Shown: in pieces, positions 30,829-42,979 of the stretch
How the letters are laid out: each line of letters opens with the position of its first letter
Position numbering within the stretch: the first letter of the stretch is position 1
DNA from: Latrodectus hesperus
Lineage: Eukaryota; Arthropoda; Arachnida; Araneae; Theridiidae
Assembly (NCBI GenBank): GCA_037975125.1
Contig: CM075850.1
Span: 125,724,057 to 125,788,056 of the forward strand
Direction: 5' to 3'
Length of the DNA: 64,000 nt
Program-made: the position numbers and the translations under genes
Notes under the pieces: model-generated
Databases searched by the model: none
Told to the model about the DNA's origin: nothing
What the model saw: the letters and a program-made list of their open reading frames with translations, nothing else

Positions 30829-32198
30829 GGGTATTACACTTAGCGAAATTAAACTTCCGCTACTTAATTGACAATAGAGGCCGCTCTACTAGTCGAACAG
30901 AAAAATATTTGGACAATATACACTCCGGACAATGCGCTCAAGATTTCTGAAATAAAAAAATTATAGTTTAAAATTTTACTAATTTAATAAACTTTTACTA
31001 CGAACTAACATTTTACAACAACATATGCAAAGGAAAACTGTTCGTGCTACAATCAAATGAGCATTACAGAATTCCAACATTGGTGGAGAGAGCACTTCTA
31101 GTCAAAGTTTACTACTGCAACGGTGAGAATGCAGCGGCAGCTGTCAGAGTTCCCCCGTTTGAAGAAACAACGACATGGACCGATGTCGGATCATGCTCTC
31201 AGAGACAAGGTGAAGAAATTTGAGCGTACAGGACAGCTAGGCATTCTGCCGGGAAAAAGAAGGAAAAGGGTAAACCCTGCCGTCGTAGAGGATGTTGCTA
31301 CAGCGGTTGTGGAAGCCAGCAGTGAATCGCTTCACGGAAGTGTCAGTGTTCCGACGATCTCTCGTACCCTTGATATTCCCTACTCGACTGTACGACATAT
31401 CATGCGTAGAAATCTAAACTTTTACCCGTAGAAGATTCAAGTGGTTCATCAATTAGAACGGCATGACCCGGAGATTCGCAAATTACTCGCGAGAACGGTA
31501 GTTGATGATTCCTGGCCATGGAACATTCTATGGGCGGACGAAGCCCACTTCCATCTTAATGCACATGTGAATACTCATAATTGTCGCATCTGGAAACCCC
31601 CACGCGGTACACGCTAAGCCCTTGCATGATACGAATGTCACTGCTTTATTCATTATCGGACCATATTTTTTTGAACCAGTGAACCCGCAAGGACCACAAA
31701 CAACGCTTACCGGGAACTTTATACAACAGTGTCTGATTTGAAGAACAGTATTCGCCGTCATGTTCAAAACATCTATGTCTACTCTCTTCGGTCTGCGGTA
31801 AAAAGCGCGATTTCAAACTGTTGTGTGTTGTCGAACAGTATGGTTCTCATATTGAACACGTTTTAAAGCACTGATTTGCGTGTTTAGTAATGTCAATTAG
31901 AGAAGTTCTTTAAGTTTAATAAATTGTAAGGGCAATAATGTTGTTGTGTATCGTCCTTATTGCGCTATTTTTCTATAAGACCACTGGTCCTTCAGTGTTT
32001 CGGCATCTCAGCTTGTCCTTCCTTCATACTATAACTTGTAGCGGCATCTAGCGGCGATATTTAAACTATTTTTTATCCCAGAAATCTCGAGCGCATTGTC
32101 CGAAGTGTTTATTGTCCAAATATCTTTCTGTTTTGATCAGTAGAACGGCCTCTAGGGTGCCTTGAGTAGCAGAAACGTAATTTCGTTAACCCTGTATA
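30829..32198 (+). mobile_element. Mariner-type element with ~120-bp TIRs, internally deleted
   Basis: The two ends (about 30829-30950 and 32079-32198) are imperfect inverted repeats of about 120 bases. They share AGAGGCCG, ATATTTGGACAATA and GGACAATGCGCTC followed by AGATTTCTG in inverse orientation. Between them lies a broken transposase gene. Outer ends are GGGGTATTA on the left and TAACCCTGTATA on the right, so the exact TA boundary is uncertain on the left. The family is Tc1/mariner (IS630) in the broad sense, of a long-TIR type. With the middle of the gene gone it can move only if another copy supplies transposase. Confidence 0.8.
31123..31874 (+). pseudogene. Broken mariner-type transposase
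   Basis: The first open part (31123-31431) gives an arginine-rich helix-turn-helix region ending TISRTLDIPYSTVRHIMRRN. It then meets a TAG at 31429-31431 but goes on in the same frame to WADEAHFHLNAHVNTHN, where the first catalytic Asp is codon 31537-31539. A TAA and a shift follow. The second frame reads TALFIIGPYFFEPVNPQG, and the third reads SDLKNSIRRHVQNI, close to the family C-terminus, ending SHIEHVLKH at the TGA at 31872-31874. The segment that should carry the second Asp and the third acidic residue is missing, deleted near 31715-31725. Confidence 0.75.
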
Positions 32199-33234
32199 TC
32201 AAATTAAGTCAAAAGAAAAATTTATACTTTATTTTTCCTAAATTAAATTCCTATTGTGTACAATTTCATGGATGTGTCTTCAAACTCCAATTTCGTTACC
32301 TACTTTTCTGATAGAATTATGTAAAAATTTGAAAAACATATAAATTGAATTATGGCTTCATTCATGCAGTTTTAATTTTAAGATTTAGTTTTATGCACTA
32401 ATATTCTGAAATGAGACTCAAGTCTACATGTAATTTTTTTATTAAATAATTACCAACTTGAAAGCAATTGTAAACTATTGAAAGTTATAGTAAAATTTTA
32501 CTGTGCACCTAATTCAATTATGTCTCGAAGAATGTTGTTTCAAAGAAAGGGTCATCTAGGTCCTTGGGTCACAGACGTGGAAAACTGTCGAACAACAGAT
32601 ATGAAATGCTTAAAGAACATGCGCAATACCTTTTTTTCCTTGATCAAGAGTTATTGAAAACAGCTTTCTTCGGAGTGTTATAAACACAAAGCTTGGTTGT
32701 GTGGAATATTCATATTTGTATTGTTACCAAAAGTTTATTCCCTGAAATAAGAAGGTGGAAATGGATCGGAAATAATCAATCCACAATAGTGACTTGCAAA
32801 ATATTTTTTCCCATTTTGTGATAATATTGCTAAAAAACTCACGAGACTTTTTTGTTTGATGAAACAAAAGATTCAAACACCATAAAAATTTTAAAAAAAA
32901 TTGGAGATTATTTTTCTAAATATTGACTTATAATATTCTAAATAACAAACAATAGGCAAGATTTAAATAAATATACATAGTTCATGACGTTATCATGTAT
33001 TCACTATATGCATCAAAATATGCTAGTTTGTTATTTACGAATAATAATACAAAGTCTTTACCTCTAATTATCATTTCGTATTCTTTAAATTATTTGTGTG
33101 ACGATTAATAAATGCGATTCTGTATTAAAAACTAATCCCTAAGTCAGCTTTTAAGAAATGAGACTAATGAAGGTTAGTTTGGTGCAGATTGTTTTTATCA
33201 CTCAATTGTATTTTTTTTTCCACAAATGGTCTAA
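32199..33234. other. AT-rich non-coding region, nothing recognised
   Basis: No gene seen. About 32520-32660 is slightly richer in GC but contains no legible domain. Confidence 0.6.
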
Positions 33235-33355
33235 TTAAACCAGACTTGTGGATTAAAATCGATTTTAAACCACAACAAACACCCGTACCCAAAGTGAGAT
33301 TTGAACCCAGGAACAGTTGACTCGAAGGCTGGATTGCAAGTCTTTTATTCACATA
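33235..33355 (-). mobile_element. Possible SINE fragment
   Basis: On the minus strand a tRNA-like section with the B-box-like sequence GGGTTCAAATCTC (complement near 33297-33309) follows a possible A-box region. It is short, with neither tail nor target-site duplication, so it is at best a fragment. Confidence 0.35.
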
Positions 33356-34579
33356 AACTGTATGTAATTAATTTAATTTATCGTAAACAAAAATTGCTGA
33401 ATTACAATTTCATGGTTCACAATGCTTATTACGAACCATGAACCTTTTAAATACCAACAAACACTTGATGAGAAATTAAGAACAAATTAGAAAACGAGTT
33501 TCTAATAAAATATTATCGAACAAATACGATATTCATTAAATCAAAAATTGTAGGAAAATAAATATTGTCATTGATTTCAGAAGCAATTCTTGCATTACTT
33601 AATTAAAAATTTTATCAAATAATAAAAAAAATTAAATCATGATTAATTTTTTATTCTTAGTTTCTAAAATTTAAAGTTAGGAATAATAGAATCCACCTCA
33701 AAGAAAAATGGATATAAATCAGAGAAGAAGATAAAGACAAATTTAAAAAAAAGCATTGAATTTAGCTTTACTTTGATTCCAATAAATTACATGGAACGCT
33801 TATACTAATAAATATATTCCAACTTCATTGAACACTCTTAAGCACACATCTCTTAAAAAATACTCTCTTTTGATAAATTATTTTCACATTTTTTTATCTA
33901 CCATTTCATTTTATTTGGTTATTCACAGAAGAATCGTTTCCTGAACATTTTTTTCCGAATTCAATAGACTCATTTTAATAAGATGAAGAATAATTAATTG
34001 AAAAGGAAATTGCGAAATCTTCAGTAAACATTTTCATTTTTATTGCTGGCAGCAAACTGCTCTAAGTGCAGTAATGAAAAAAAATGAATATGAAGAAAGC
34101 TTTTTTACTATAAAAGTTCTAATCTAGATAATGCATTCATACAAAGTGCATTATATTTTTTTATTTATTTTTCAATGCGGGTTGAAAAATAAGACAAGAC
34201 ATAAATAAACCCGATCTATATTTTATGCTAAGACGCTAAAAATAGATAAAATATTGATTTTTAAAATATTCAGAGTAAAATGTTTCTTACAATGGTAATG
34301 TAAAGAATTGTACTTGAAGCTTGGTTCCATGAGAAAATGCATTTTACTTTAAAGTTGTTTTTAAATAACAAATGAGATTATTTATTTTATTGCATGATAT
34401 TTCTATTGACTAAAATCACTAAGTATAGTAAGTCAAATGCTTTGTGATTTTGAGCCATGGTAAGCGTTGTGACTGATATCTGAGCAAGATCACCCTCTCC
34501 AAATTTTCATATTATCTAAAGGAGATCAGATCAATATGTTTAACGAGGATTAGTTTTTCGGAATGTTCGTACTTATCTA
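33356..34579. other. AT-rich non-coding region, nothing recognised
   Basis: No open frame, repeat or transposon relic identified. Confidence 0.6.
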
Positions 34580-34647
34580 GGTTTAGTACAGATTTTACAA
34601 CTGTGTAATGCAGTAATTGGCTAAACATTCACCAGCGTGATAGATAC
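34580..34647. repeat. Direct repeat flanking Tc1, left copy
   Basis: GGTTTAGTACAGATTTTACA and the following CTGTGTA recur to the right of the Tc1 element at 36110 with one difference in the first 28 bases. A looser match (TGGCTAAACATTCACC against TGGCTACACATTCACT) extends further on. It is far longer than a TA target-site duplication. Confidence 0.75.
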
Positions 34648-34654
34648 GATGGTA

Positions 34655-36099
34655 CACTCACTTCCAAAAGTTAATCATGAAGATGTAAAATGCAAAAAAA
34701 TCGACAAATACTACTTTGATTGACACAAAATTCAGCAGGAAAATAGCATACATATTTATGCATAAAATAAAATAAATAGTTATATAAAGAAATGAAAGCA
34801 ATATTAAATTTTTGTAAGTTATCAGATAATGACATATTACAGATTTAAACAGAATCATGTATAAAGTGAAAAATAATAGCATAAAATGAAAAAAAGACAT
34901 TAATAGGGTATGTGATTCACACTCATCTGTATACAAAGCTCACACCTTGTGACCATGCTTCCAATTAGGTGGTCAACCACTGCAGAACTAAGCAATAGCC
35001 ATTCTTCTTGTAAAGCAATTTCCAGCTCAATAAGAGTGGCTGGAGGTGGAAACGTAAAGATACAGCACGGCCGAGAACATCACAAAGATTTTCAATGGGA
35101 TTAAGGCCGGACTAATATGCTGGCCATGCCATACGCGCAACCCCTTCAATCTCCAGATAGTCATCGACGATGTCATCGTTATGGGGACGTGCGTTATCGC
35201 CCATTCAAACAAAAGTAGGGCCAACTGCTGCAGCGCAGAATATCACAATAAGTTCTAGGACTTCATATCGATACCGTAAAGCCATCACAGAACTCCGCTT
35301 AAAGATGTGCAGGTCGGTGCGGAATCCTAATGAAATCCCTGCTCACACCTTAATGCTTCCGTCTCGGAATGTGTGATGTTCGAAAATGTTTTGGGGCTGA
35401 TTGTGTGTTCGTTGTTCACGCCATATCCTTACAAGCTTATCATCTGGCTCCAGAGCAAATCTTGACTCATCAGTAACCACGACATTGCCCCAGTCAGATA
35501 CAATCCAATTGACATGTTCTTGCGACGTACAGTAGCTGCAGATATAACCTTACCAATGGACGCTGTAACCATAGATGTCACACGTGTGGATGTCACTCTG
35601 TGATTCCGCTTGCCTAAAATCGCAATATATTCATCTTCAGCGGGGTTTGTAGCCCTTGGGCGACTGACTACGAGCCTTCGAACAGCTATTGGAATTGTTT
35701 CCATAAACGTGAAATCACAGAATGATGAATGCCGAAGAAAAGAGCGGCATCTGAGTTCCACTGTCCTGCTTCAATGCACCCCACAGCACGTCAGCTCTCA
35801 GAATCTTCCATTCGCCTTCCGGAAGTCATACAAACACGTACGTCTTGAAAACAAATTGTACGAAAGTTTTAAACATCTTCTATCAGCACTTACTATCAGC
35901 TTCTGTAACCCTTCATAAAGCTGGTATCTTATAAGACTGCCCTTTTTGCATATTTCTTGACATGAAAGCGTGGTTGGCTGTTACCTAACATATTTGCATA
36001 CTTCCATCTACCTCTGCAGCGATTTGCATCCTCTTCAATTCTGATGGGCTTCCGGAAATTAGCATTTTCCTCTCCGTGCTTAACTTTTGGAAGTGAGTG
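34655..36099 (-). mobile_element. Tc1 element with intact TIRs, dead transposase (1,445 bp)
   Basis: CACTCACTTCCAAAAGTTAA at 34655-34674 is the exact inverse complement of 36080-36099. TA stands outside each (34653-34654 and 36100-36101). Length and structure are those of a full Tc1 element. Inside is a damaged minus-strand transposase. The element belongs to a different Tc1 lineage from the intact copy at 22527-23930. Confidence 0.9.
34930..35880 (-). pseudogene. Decayed Tc1 transposase
   Basis: Read on the minus strand, the DNA-binding linker is legible around 35560-35690 (RPRATNPAEDEYIAILGKRN). The first catalytic Asp is kept (TDESRFALE, near 35450-35480), as is the second (MGDNARPH, near 35185-35205). 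The Glu survives in GLNPIEN (near 35090-35110). A TGA directly before MGDN, a TAG in place of the usual SPD residue and several frameshifts prevent translation. The order of motifs and the DD34E type are those of Tc1. Confidence 0.85.
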
Positions 36100-36109
36100 T
36101 ATTAAGCTT

Positions 36110-36190
36110 GGTTTAGTACAAATTTTACAACTGTGTATTATTGAAATTATGAGCAATACTTGGCTACACATTCACTAGGATGACAAATAT
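36110..36190. repeat. Direct repeat flanking Tc1, right copy
   Basis: Counterpart of 34580-34647, starting 10 bases beyond the right TIR. Its last bases run into the left arm of the long hairpin that follows. Confidence 0.7.
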
Positions 36191-36232
36191 TTTATTCAAT
36201 ATGATTATTGAATAAAATATTTGTCATCCTAG
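36175..36232. repeat. Perfect 27-bp inverted repeat hairpin
   Basis: Left arm 36175-36201 (CTAGGATGACAAATATTTTA...) and right arm 36206-36232 are perfectly complementary over 27 bases with only a 4-base loop (TGAT). The stem starts inside the right-hand direct repeat, and only the left arm resembles that repeat. This fits a snap-back duplication of the arm or a tiny foldback element. Confidence 0.9.
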
Positions 36233-36785
36233 TTTGTTGTTTAATTAATTGCTCGTTTTTAAATTCAAATAATTTAATGTGAAATGCATATTTTTATGAC
36301 AAAAAGACTTTCTAATAATCTCATGATATCAAGACGAAATTTTTACTACGTTTTCCACAAGACAAAAATAGCAAAAATTAGTGACTTCCTTTGACGTAAA
36401 AAAATTACTTTATTTAAATGCTGTACACACATATATTCAATAAAAATGTTTTTCACACATATCTTTTTACTCAATTTAGTTAAAGATAAACATTTAATTA
36501 TAATATTGCACAATCAAATAAATAATGGGCGGCTAACAAACGTGTGGAATTAAAGTAAAATTTCTGTTTCATTTTTAACTCAATTTACTTTCTATATTAA
36601 AATTTGGGAAAAAATTTAGAATCTACAAACTTTTTTTGAGAAAATGCTGCCAAGTAAACACAGTAAACCTGTCTCTCTGTCACAAAGTAATTTTTCAATT
36701 GCTAAATAAACCAAGAGTATTTGGATTGAATAGTAAAGATCCTCACATTGTAAAGATATATTTTCTTGAAATTCTTCCTAGAGCC
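36233..36785. other. AT-rich non-coding region, nothing recognised
   Basis: No gene or repeat identified. Confidence 0.6.
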
Positions 36786-36795
36786 ATATATATAT

Positions 36796-36867
<72 letters not shown>
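36786..36867. repeat. (AT)n microsatellite
   Basis: AT dinucleotides interrupted once by a CC near 36796; about 80 bases. Confidence 0.95.
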
Positions 36868-36869
<2 letters not shown>

Positions 36870-37604
36870 AAACTTTTGTGATGATAAAATAATAAAGTGA
36901 AATTCAAAAAAGTATTTTTTTCGCAGAAACTCTTCTCCTAACATATTAAAAACAGTATTAATTAAAAAAGTTCATTGAGAGTCTTAATATAATTTGTGTT
37001 GGATAAAATGAAAACTTTTTTTAACAAAAAAAGTAATTTTTCAATCTATGTTTGAAAATTACTTCTAAGTATTTTTTTCTAAGAGAAATATTTTACGAAT
37101 CTATATTTTACTTCTTCACAAAAAGTGTAAATTTTTTTGACTTCTTATTAATCAGCAACGATGTTTGATTCAATTTTATTGCATTTCTTTTAACAAACAA
37201 AGCTAAGCGAAGATGTAAAATCTTAATTGTCCTCGGAAAAGTTTAATCTTCACTTTTCTTTGATATTTTTAATATCAAAGTAAGTTTGACGTCAAGAACA
37301 TAATTGTTGTGATTATTCAAATTCAATTTTGTTGAAACCTGAGTTTGCCATAGAAGCGTTTATTGCACTTGAAATTTTATTTTATTAAAAGGAAGTTCCG
37401 TATATTTTTAAAAAGTTGATAATCTTTTGTCTCAGCCTTCTATTGGAGTGTATTTTGTGAAGTTTACCAGATTCCTTTTCTTGCGACTTATGAACTACGA
37501 CAGATGATCTGTAAAATGTTCTCCGGAAAGAGCAGTGGGAATTGAAACAACTGGAACGGTTGCCTAGCTACTTTGAAATTAACATCACTTTTTCTGCCTA
37601 TATA
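36868..37604. other. AT-rich non-coding region, nothing recognised
   Basis: No gene or repeat recognised before the Tc3-like element. Confidence 0.6.
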
Positions 37605-39185
37605 CACTGCCTAAAAAACATAGAAGAACAGGGTTTTTTTTTACCAATTAATATCGCTTATTTTCTGCTGTCTACCAAATAATTATGCAGATTTAGTTTA
37701 ATGACCTTTTTTTCATTTTAGGCAAAAATTAAACATCTACAACTACTACTAATAATAACAATAAAATAAGTATATATAATTTCAGATGCGTAAATAAAAT
37801 AGAAGGACACTTGCTAATATATTTAATTTAGTGAGTTGTTCGTTAGTTAAATAGGGATTTTGTAGTTTGTTTTATCCTTTCCTGTCAAAAAAATTTAATT
37901 TGTTTAAAAGTTACGTTGTTTTTCCGTTCTCAGAAATGCCTGGAATACCGTTGAACGATTTTCGAAAATTCTAAATTTCCGCATATCAAAATGATGGTAA
38001 AGTTGTCAGAAAGATTGCTCAATTGTTGCAGGTGAGCCCCAGTACAGTTTCAAACTTTATCAGAAATCCTTATAAAAATGGAAAGAAAGAGAAGACTGTG
38101 GTAGGCCGAAAAAGTTAACACCACGTGAAGAAAGAAAACTTGCTCGTGTGCTTAAGAAGAACAAAGGAAGTGTTTCAAAGGCAAGAAATCAAGCAGGACT
38201 TAATCATGTGACGAAACAAACAGTTTACAACTATATTAAAAGATCTCAAAAATTCCTTTTCAAAAAACGGAAGCATCATCCTAAGTGGACACAAGCTCTC
38301 ATTGACAACCGCTTAGTGTGGGCTAAGAAGAACATATCCTGGACTACAGAATGGACTTCTATGATATTTTCCGATGAAAAGAAATTTAACTTAGACAGTC
38401 CAGACGGATATAAGCACTACTGGCATTGTCTGGGGAATGAAGACGAATGTTACTCAACACGACAAAAGGGAATTTAATGGTTTAGTTGACTGTTGGATAC
38501 GGAGGAAGGACATGTCTGGTTTCCTAAATGATAGGCAAGCAAAAACATACAGACTACATTCAAGTGCTGAATTCCAAGCTTCTTCCTTATGAATCTGGCT
38601 TTGGCGGGTGAAAAGTGGAAGTTTCTGCAAGACGGAGCTTCCATTCACGCCGTGACTGGAGTGTGTTTCAAAGTGACTGGTCCATAACAAATAATGTGGA
38701 TGTTTTACCATGGCCAGCCAAAAGTCCCGACCTTAATGTAGTGGAAACATCCAGGCAATGCTAGTTCGTCGAGTTTATGCTGATGGAAGGCAATTTGATT
38801 CGCTAACTCAGCTTCGAGAAGCCTTGAATGACTCGGGGGACAATTTTTGGCAAACAGAAGTTCTATACAATTCACTTCCAAACAACTCTATCTCTATACA
38901 GTTCACTTCCAAACAAAATATTTGAAGTTATAAAGGCCAATGGGAAGATTATTCCTTATTAAAATCACTTTTTTTTCATTCATTATAATGCTGTCCTTCT
39001 ACTTTTTTAAAAGTTTCTAAAAAACAGAAACTATTTTTGTTGCCATTAATATTTTATGTTTTATTATCATAATTCTGATGTTAAAATTGTATTTTTAAAA
39101 TGTTTCTAACAAAAATTTTTAGTAAATATAAAATATTTTTCCGTTATTGTTACGAAATCCATTGTCCTACTTGTTTTACGCAGTG
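37605..39185 (+). mobile_element. Tc3-like transposon (1,581 bp), non-autonomous
   Basis: The ends CACTGCCTAAAAAACA (37605 on) and TGTTTTACGCAGTG (39172-39185) are imperfect inverted repeats. Each adjoins TA (37603-37604 and 39186-39187). A second inverted pair lies inside: TAGAAGGACACTTGC near 37800 and GCTGTCCTTCTA near 38991. Such subterminal repeats are typical of Tc3-type elements, which carry two transposase binding sites per end. The transposase gene within is broken. Confidence 0.85.
37936..38962 (+). pseudogene. Broken Tc3-like transposase
   Basis: It begins MPGIPLNDF with a helix-turn-helix region (VRKIAQLLQVSPSTVSNFI). One long intact frame (38148-38477) contains the first catalytic Asp in MIFSDEKKFNLD and the family hallmark PDGYKHYWH. 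Stops and shifts follow. The second Asp is in KFLQDGASIH (near 38620-38650) and the Glu in SPDLNVVE (near 38725-38750). The expected C-terminus FEVIKANGKIIPY ends at the TAA at 38960-38962. A 31-base tandem duplication (CTATACA-TTCACTTCCAAACAA at 38863 and 38894) adds a further frameshift. Confidence 0.8.
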
Positions 39186-39187
39186 TA

Positions 39188-40948
39188 ACGATGAGGAGAA
39201 AGTTCTTTGGTACTTCTACTTATAACTTTAACAAACTCAAATGATATATTTAAGGTATATTGTGCATAGTTTAATTTTTGTAATACTTCACACAATGAAT
39301 ATTTTTTAATAAATATCGTGTATTTGTAAGACGTGGTTCGTGAAATTCTTCCTTTGCTGCCAATATCACCAGACCTTTAGCAATCAAATAAGACCGATTC
39401 AATCTTAATATAATACATAAAATAATATTATATTATATTGATTAAGTACAATTTACTATATTTTACAGATATAACGATTCATAAATCTAATATAACAAGT
39501 ATAAAGGCTCGGTTATTAAATTCTAAGACCATAAAACATAATAGACCTGTACGAACTAGTGGATGAACTTCCTGAAGAATGTGCTGCAAAAAGGAAATGA
39601 AGAATCTATATTATATCTCTCTCTTAAACTCCTACAAACTAGTAATTGACACCAGAATATCCTCGCAAAATACTAATTGATGATACTAATAGATGAAATC
39701 AATGTGTAACTGTTGACCTTATATAGGATGGTAATATAACTTTGAATTAATTATGACCATTCAAAGTATGTATAATATTGCAAAATACTTAATTTCATAA
39801 ATGGTGGCAATTATTTTCAGTATAAGTTTATTTTTTTATTTTAAAAACGATGTATAACAGAACACCTTTTGCATTTAACATTCAAATAAATTGGAAAAAA
39901 TTGTTGCAATAGATAATCGAGCAAATATAATATTATATTACAATTAATTAAATAATTATAATAATAATAATTCGTTTATACTTTTGAAATATAATAAATT
40001 TTCCTAATCAAACAAACATATTTGTTTAAAACATTAAAACTAATTTTTTCTTTTTTATTTAAGCTTGAGAGGGACTTCATAAAAATAAAAAAATATATTA
40101 TACTTTAAAAATAAAATCTGAAAAAATATAAGATGATGCAATATCTGAAAGAAACAAATGTATGTTTACAATGCAACTGTTTTAATAAGATTATTTTCTT
40201 TTTATTATGTTTTGATGTCAACATATTCCAGCCACTTCTAAATTTAATAAACTGAGTCTGTGAAGATAAAGTGCAAAAATTCAAATATAGGAGAAAAAAA
40301 AAACAACAACTTAGAATTATTTTGATTATAATCCCAATATTATTTATGTTCACCATAAATATTTAATATAATGGAAATCCATAAGCATAATAAATGAGAC
40401 CTGTATCGAAAATAATCGGACTCTCTCAAAAGTGTATTCACGCAAACTGCATTTTGTTATGTTGTTTGGATTTCAGTGCAAATTAATTTACAGTGTACAA
40501 CACAGAAATCAAGAACACGCTATCAGACATTACAAAAGATTATTCTTTTTTATGCAGCAGAAATCTAAAGCATAATTTGGAAAAAAATAGATAAAAAGCT
40601 TGTTTTTGTATCAAAAGAAATCTGATTTATTATTTAGGGATATAAATGTATAGATAAAAATCCGGCTTTTGAATTAATGATTTGATTATTTGTTGATGAG
40701 ATAAAATGGTTATATTTTTCGCACATTTTTCGAGGATATTTTGTTTGTTTTTTATCGATTTATCGAGGTTTCTGGAATATTGTTTTATATTAACATTTCT
40801 CAAAAAAGATGTAAGCATTTTAATTTCTACTCTATTCTTATTACGCACATTGTCACTAAGTTTTTGTATATATTTCAAAAGTATTACTGTATTCTTAAGC
40901 TCTTTTGTTTTTTCAAGACATTATTTATGTTTCTATAAATCTTTATAT
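39188..40948. other. AT-rich non-coding region, nothing recognised
   Basis: Short open frames at 40105-40356 (minus), 40630-40878 (minus) and 40706-41026 (plus) have phenylalanine/leucine-rich, AT-driven translations and no recognisable domain. Confidence 0.6.
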
Positions 40949-40957
40949 TTACTGATT

Positions 40958-41359
40958 GTTGTTGTTGTTGTTGCTTATGACACTGGACAAACCAAGCTCG
41001 CTATGCCGTTGGTTATGCGAATTTAAATCAGTGAGGAGCGTCTTTCGTTTAACCAGAGCACCACGAAGGTGAAAGTACGACTTTGCTCTATTAAGGTGCC
41101 TCGTAGTTTTGAACCACGGTCAGGTGACGAAGCAACACCTGAGCTGGCACCCTCCTCTCCACATCCACGCCACACCAGCGGAAGGACTTTGGACGTCACA
41201 GATTAACGTGGACACGTCCCCAACCCACGGAGTTCCAGCAACCCAGTGAAGGAGAGTACACCGTGGTCACCCTCCCAACCACTGCCCACGGCAAATGATG
41301 CTTCACTTTGCTGAGCTTACGGGAAGCGGCGCGAAGCTACTGAGCCACTGGAGCTCTAA
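40958..41359 (-). mobile_element. SINE (copy 2) with 9-bp target-site duplication
   Basis: TTACTGATT flanks it at 40949-40957 and 41360-41368. The minus-strand 3' end is a (CAA)n tail, seen as (GTT)5 near 40958-40972. The body with GAGCACCACGAAGGTGAAAG (41055 on) is shared with copies at 17848, 48841 and 51401. The 5' part is different: it starts GAGCTCCAGTGGCTCAGTAG, tRNA-like in its A box, and continues GC-rich for about 250 bases. The B-box-like GGTTCAAAAC (complement near 41110-41120) stands unusually far from the A box, so the head may itself be composite. Confidence 0.75.
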
Positions 41360-41368
41360 TTACTGATT

Positions 41369-42109
41369 AAATTATATAAATAAGCAAACTCGATGAATAT
41401 AGAATTAAATTTTTATAAGCAATAAAATGTAATTTAATGACCTCTCTTTTTAATGTAAAATGTACAAATAATGGTAGTAAGAGATAATGGTAGAAAAGAT
41501 GCATATATCATTGATTTTTGTCAAAATCTTTGAATATCAGGTATAACAAACTTCTAGAATATATAAAGTGTAAAATTCAAACTTTTTGAAGAAGTAAACC
41601 CGAAACATTCCGTATATTAGACATTTTTAGAGATACACTATTTAAAACTACAATAGCGTCAAGGAAGAAGAAAAAGACAAATTTGACAAAGGAATGCAAA
41701 GGACGAAGGAGAGTGAAAGGTATTGAAATAGCTTGAAATGTCTATAAAAGCAACTGCTAAGCTCATTTAGCAACAGGATTATAAAGGGGTAACAATTATG
41801 ATTAGAAGGCAACTTCACAAACAAAACCTTTGAGGCAGAGAGCCTATTCCTAAGCCACTTGTCACACAATTTAATATCAGACTGTTATCTAGAGTAATAC
41901 CACAACCACAAAACTTAGTTAATTGATAAGAGAAAAGGAATAATATTGTCAAATGAATCATATTTCCTGTTTTTACTATCCACACTAAAGGTTCAACAGG
42001 CGTTCAAATGACACCTGCACAAATGTATGACTTATTATCATACTTCAGCTGTCTATGGATCAGTCACAGAATGATCAGCTGTGTCGCTATTTTCTGCTGA
42101 GTGAAACAA
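41369..42109. other. AT-rich non-coding region, nothing recognised
   Basis: A 73-codon open frame on the minus strand (41648-41869) has no recognisable domain. No repeats seen. Confidence 0.6.
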
Positions 42110-42385
42110 AATTACAAAGTGGAAGGATGACTAAAGAGAAATCAAAGTCAACAGGAGCAATTAATGATGTGATCTTTGTTTCCTGTATGAGATGTAATTT
42201 TCCAGCATGATATTGCTCCAATTCAATCAGCAAGACTTATCCTATCACTGTTTGATGAATATGAGAGTGGCGTTAAAAGTCCACCGTGATCTTCACAGAC
42301 CACAAATCTTAGTATAAACCATTGTATTCTGCATATTTTAGAGCATTCAATCCAAATCCGAAACCACAAATATAAGGCCCATTCC
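42110..42385 (+). pseudogene. Tc1 transposase scrap
   Basis: The translation QHDIAPIQSARLILSLFDEY followed by ESGV near 42205-42275 matches the Tc1 box around the second catalytic Asp. After a shift comes ILHILEHSIQIRN, matching the region behind the catalytic Glu. Upstream, LFPV and DVIF keep the spacing of the family. Ends and TIRs are gone. This is a third Tc1 lineage, distinct from the copies at 22.5 and 34.7 kb, and the most reduced. Confidence 0.6.
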
Positions 42386-42979
42386 GGAATTTCCAAAATG
42401 TATGAAAAAGAATGTTATAATATTTTTGGGAACACTATTTGAGAGCTTTTGTGCCTCACTTCCGAGTTCATTTTATATTATTCATTAAACTAGACTTTTT
42501 CCATATTAATAATGAATTTTTTATAAATCTAGGGAATTTCACTTATGTTGATACCATTTGTTACTTTGGTACAAAAGTCGAAAAATAATAGTTTGATGTT
42601 TAAATAATTAAAATCATTTTTCTTAAATATGTGAAATCTGGCATTTGTTTCTCATACATTGTGCTGACATCAATTACTTACCTTCCTTTCAATGCCAAAT
42701 TTTGAGTGGCCATTTTTCAAATTTGTTAGATTGTCTTCCATTTTTCGTGAGTTATACTAATTGCGTAAGGCAAAAACACGAAACAAATACATGAAGGCTG
42801 AATATTTGAATTATAATTTATTTATATAGTTTACATATTATTATAAAAAGGAAACTTGAAGGTTTAACTATCATAAAGTTAAATATGTGATAAAGTATCC
42901 TCAGTTCTGTGGAGCTGTAGGCTCTTAAACTGTACAAAAACATATGGTTTTGCTTGTATACTAAAACAGATAATTTTAT
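42386..42979. other. AT-rich non-coding region, nothing recognised
   Basis: No gene or repeat identified before the LINE insertion. Confidence 0.6.

Noticed and set aside
31528..31767. 79-codon minus-strand open frame
   Set aside because: Antisense of the broken mariner-type transposase, whose sense strand has the recognisable motifs.
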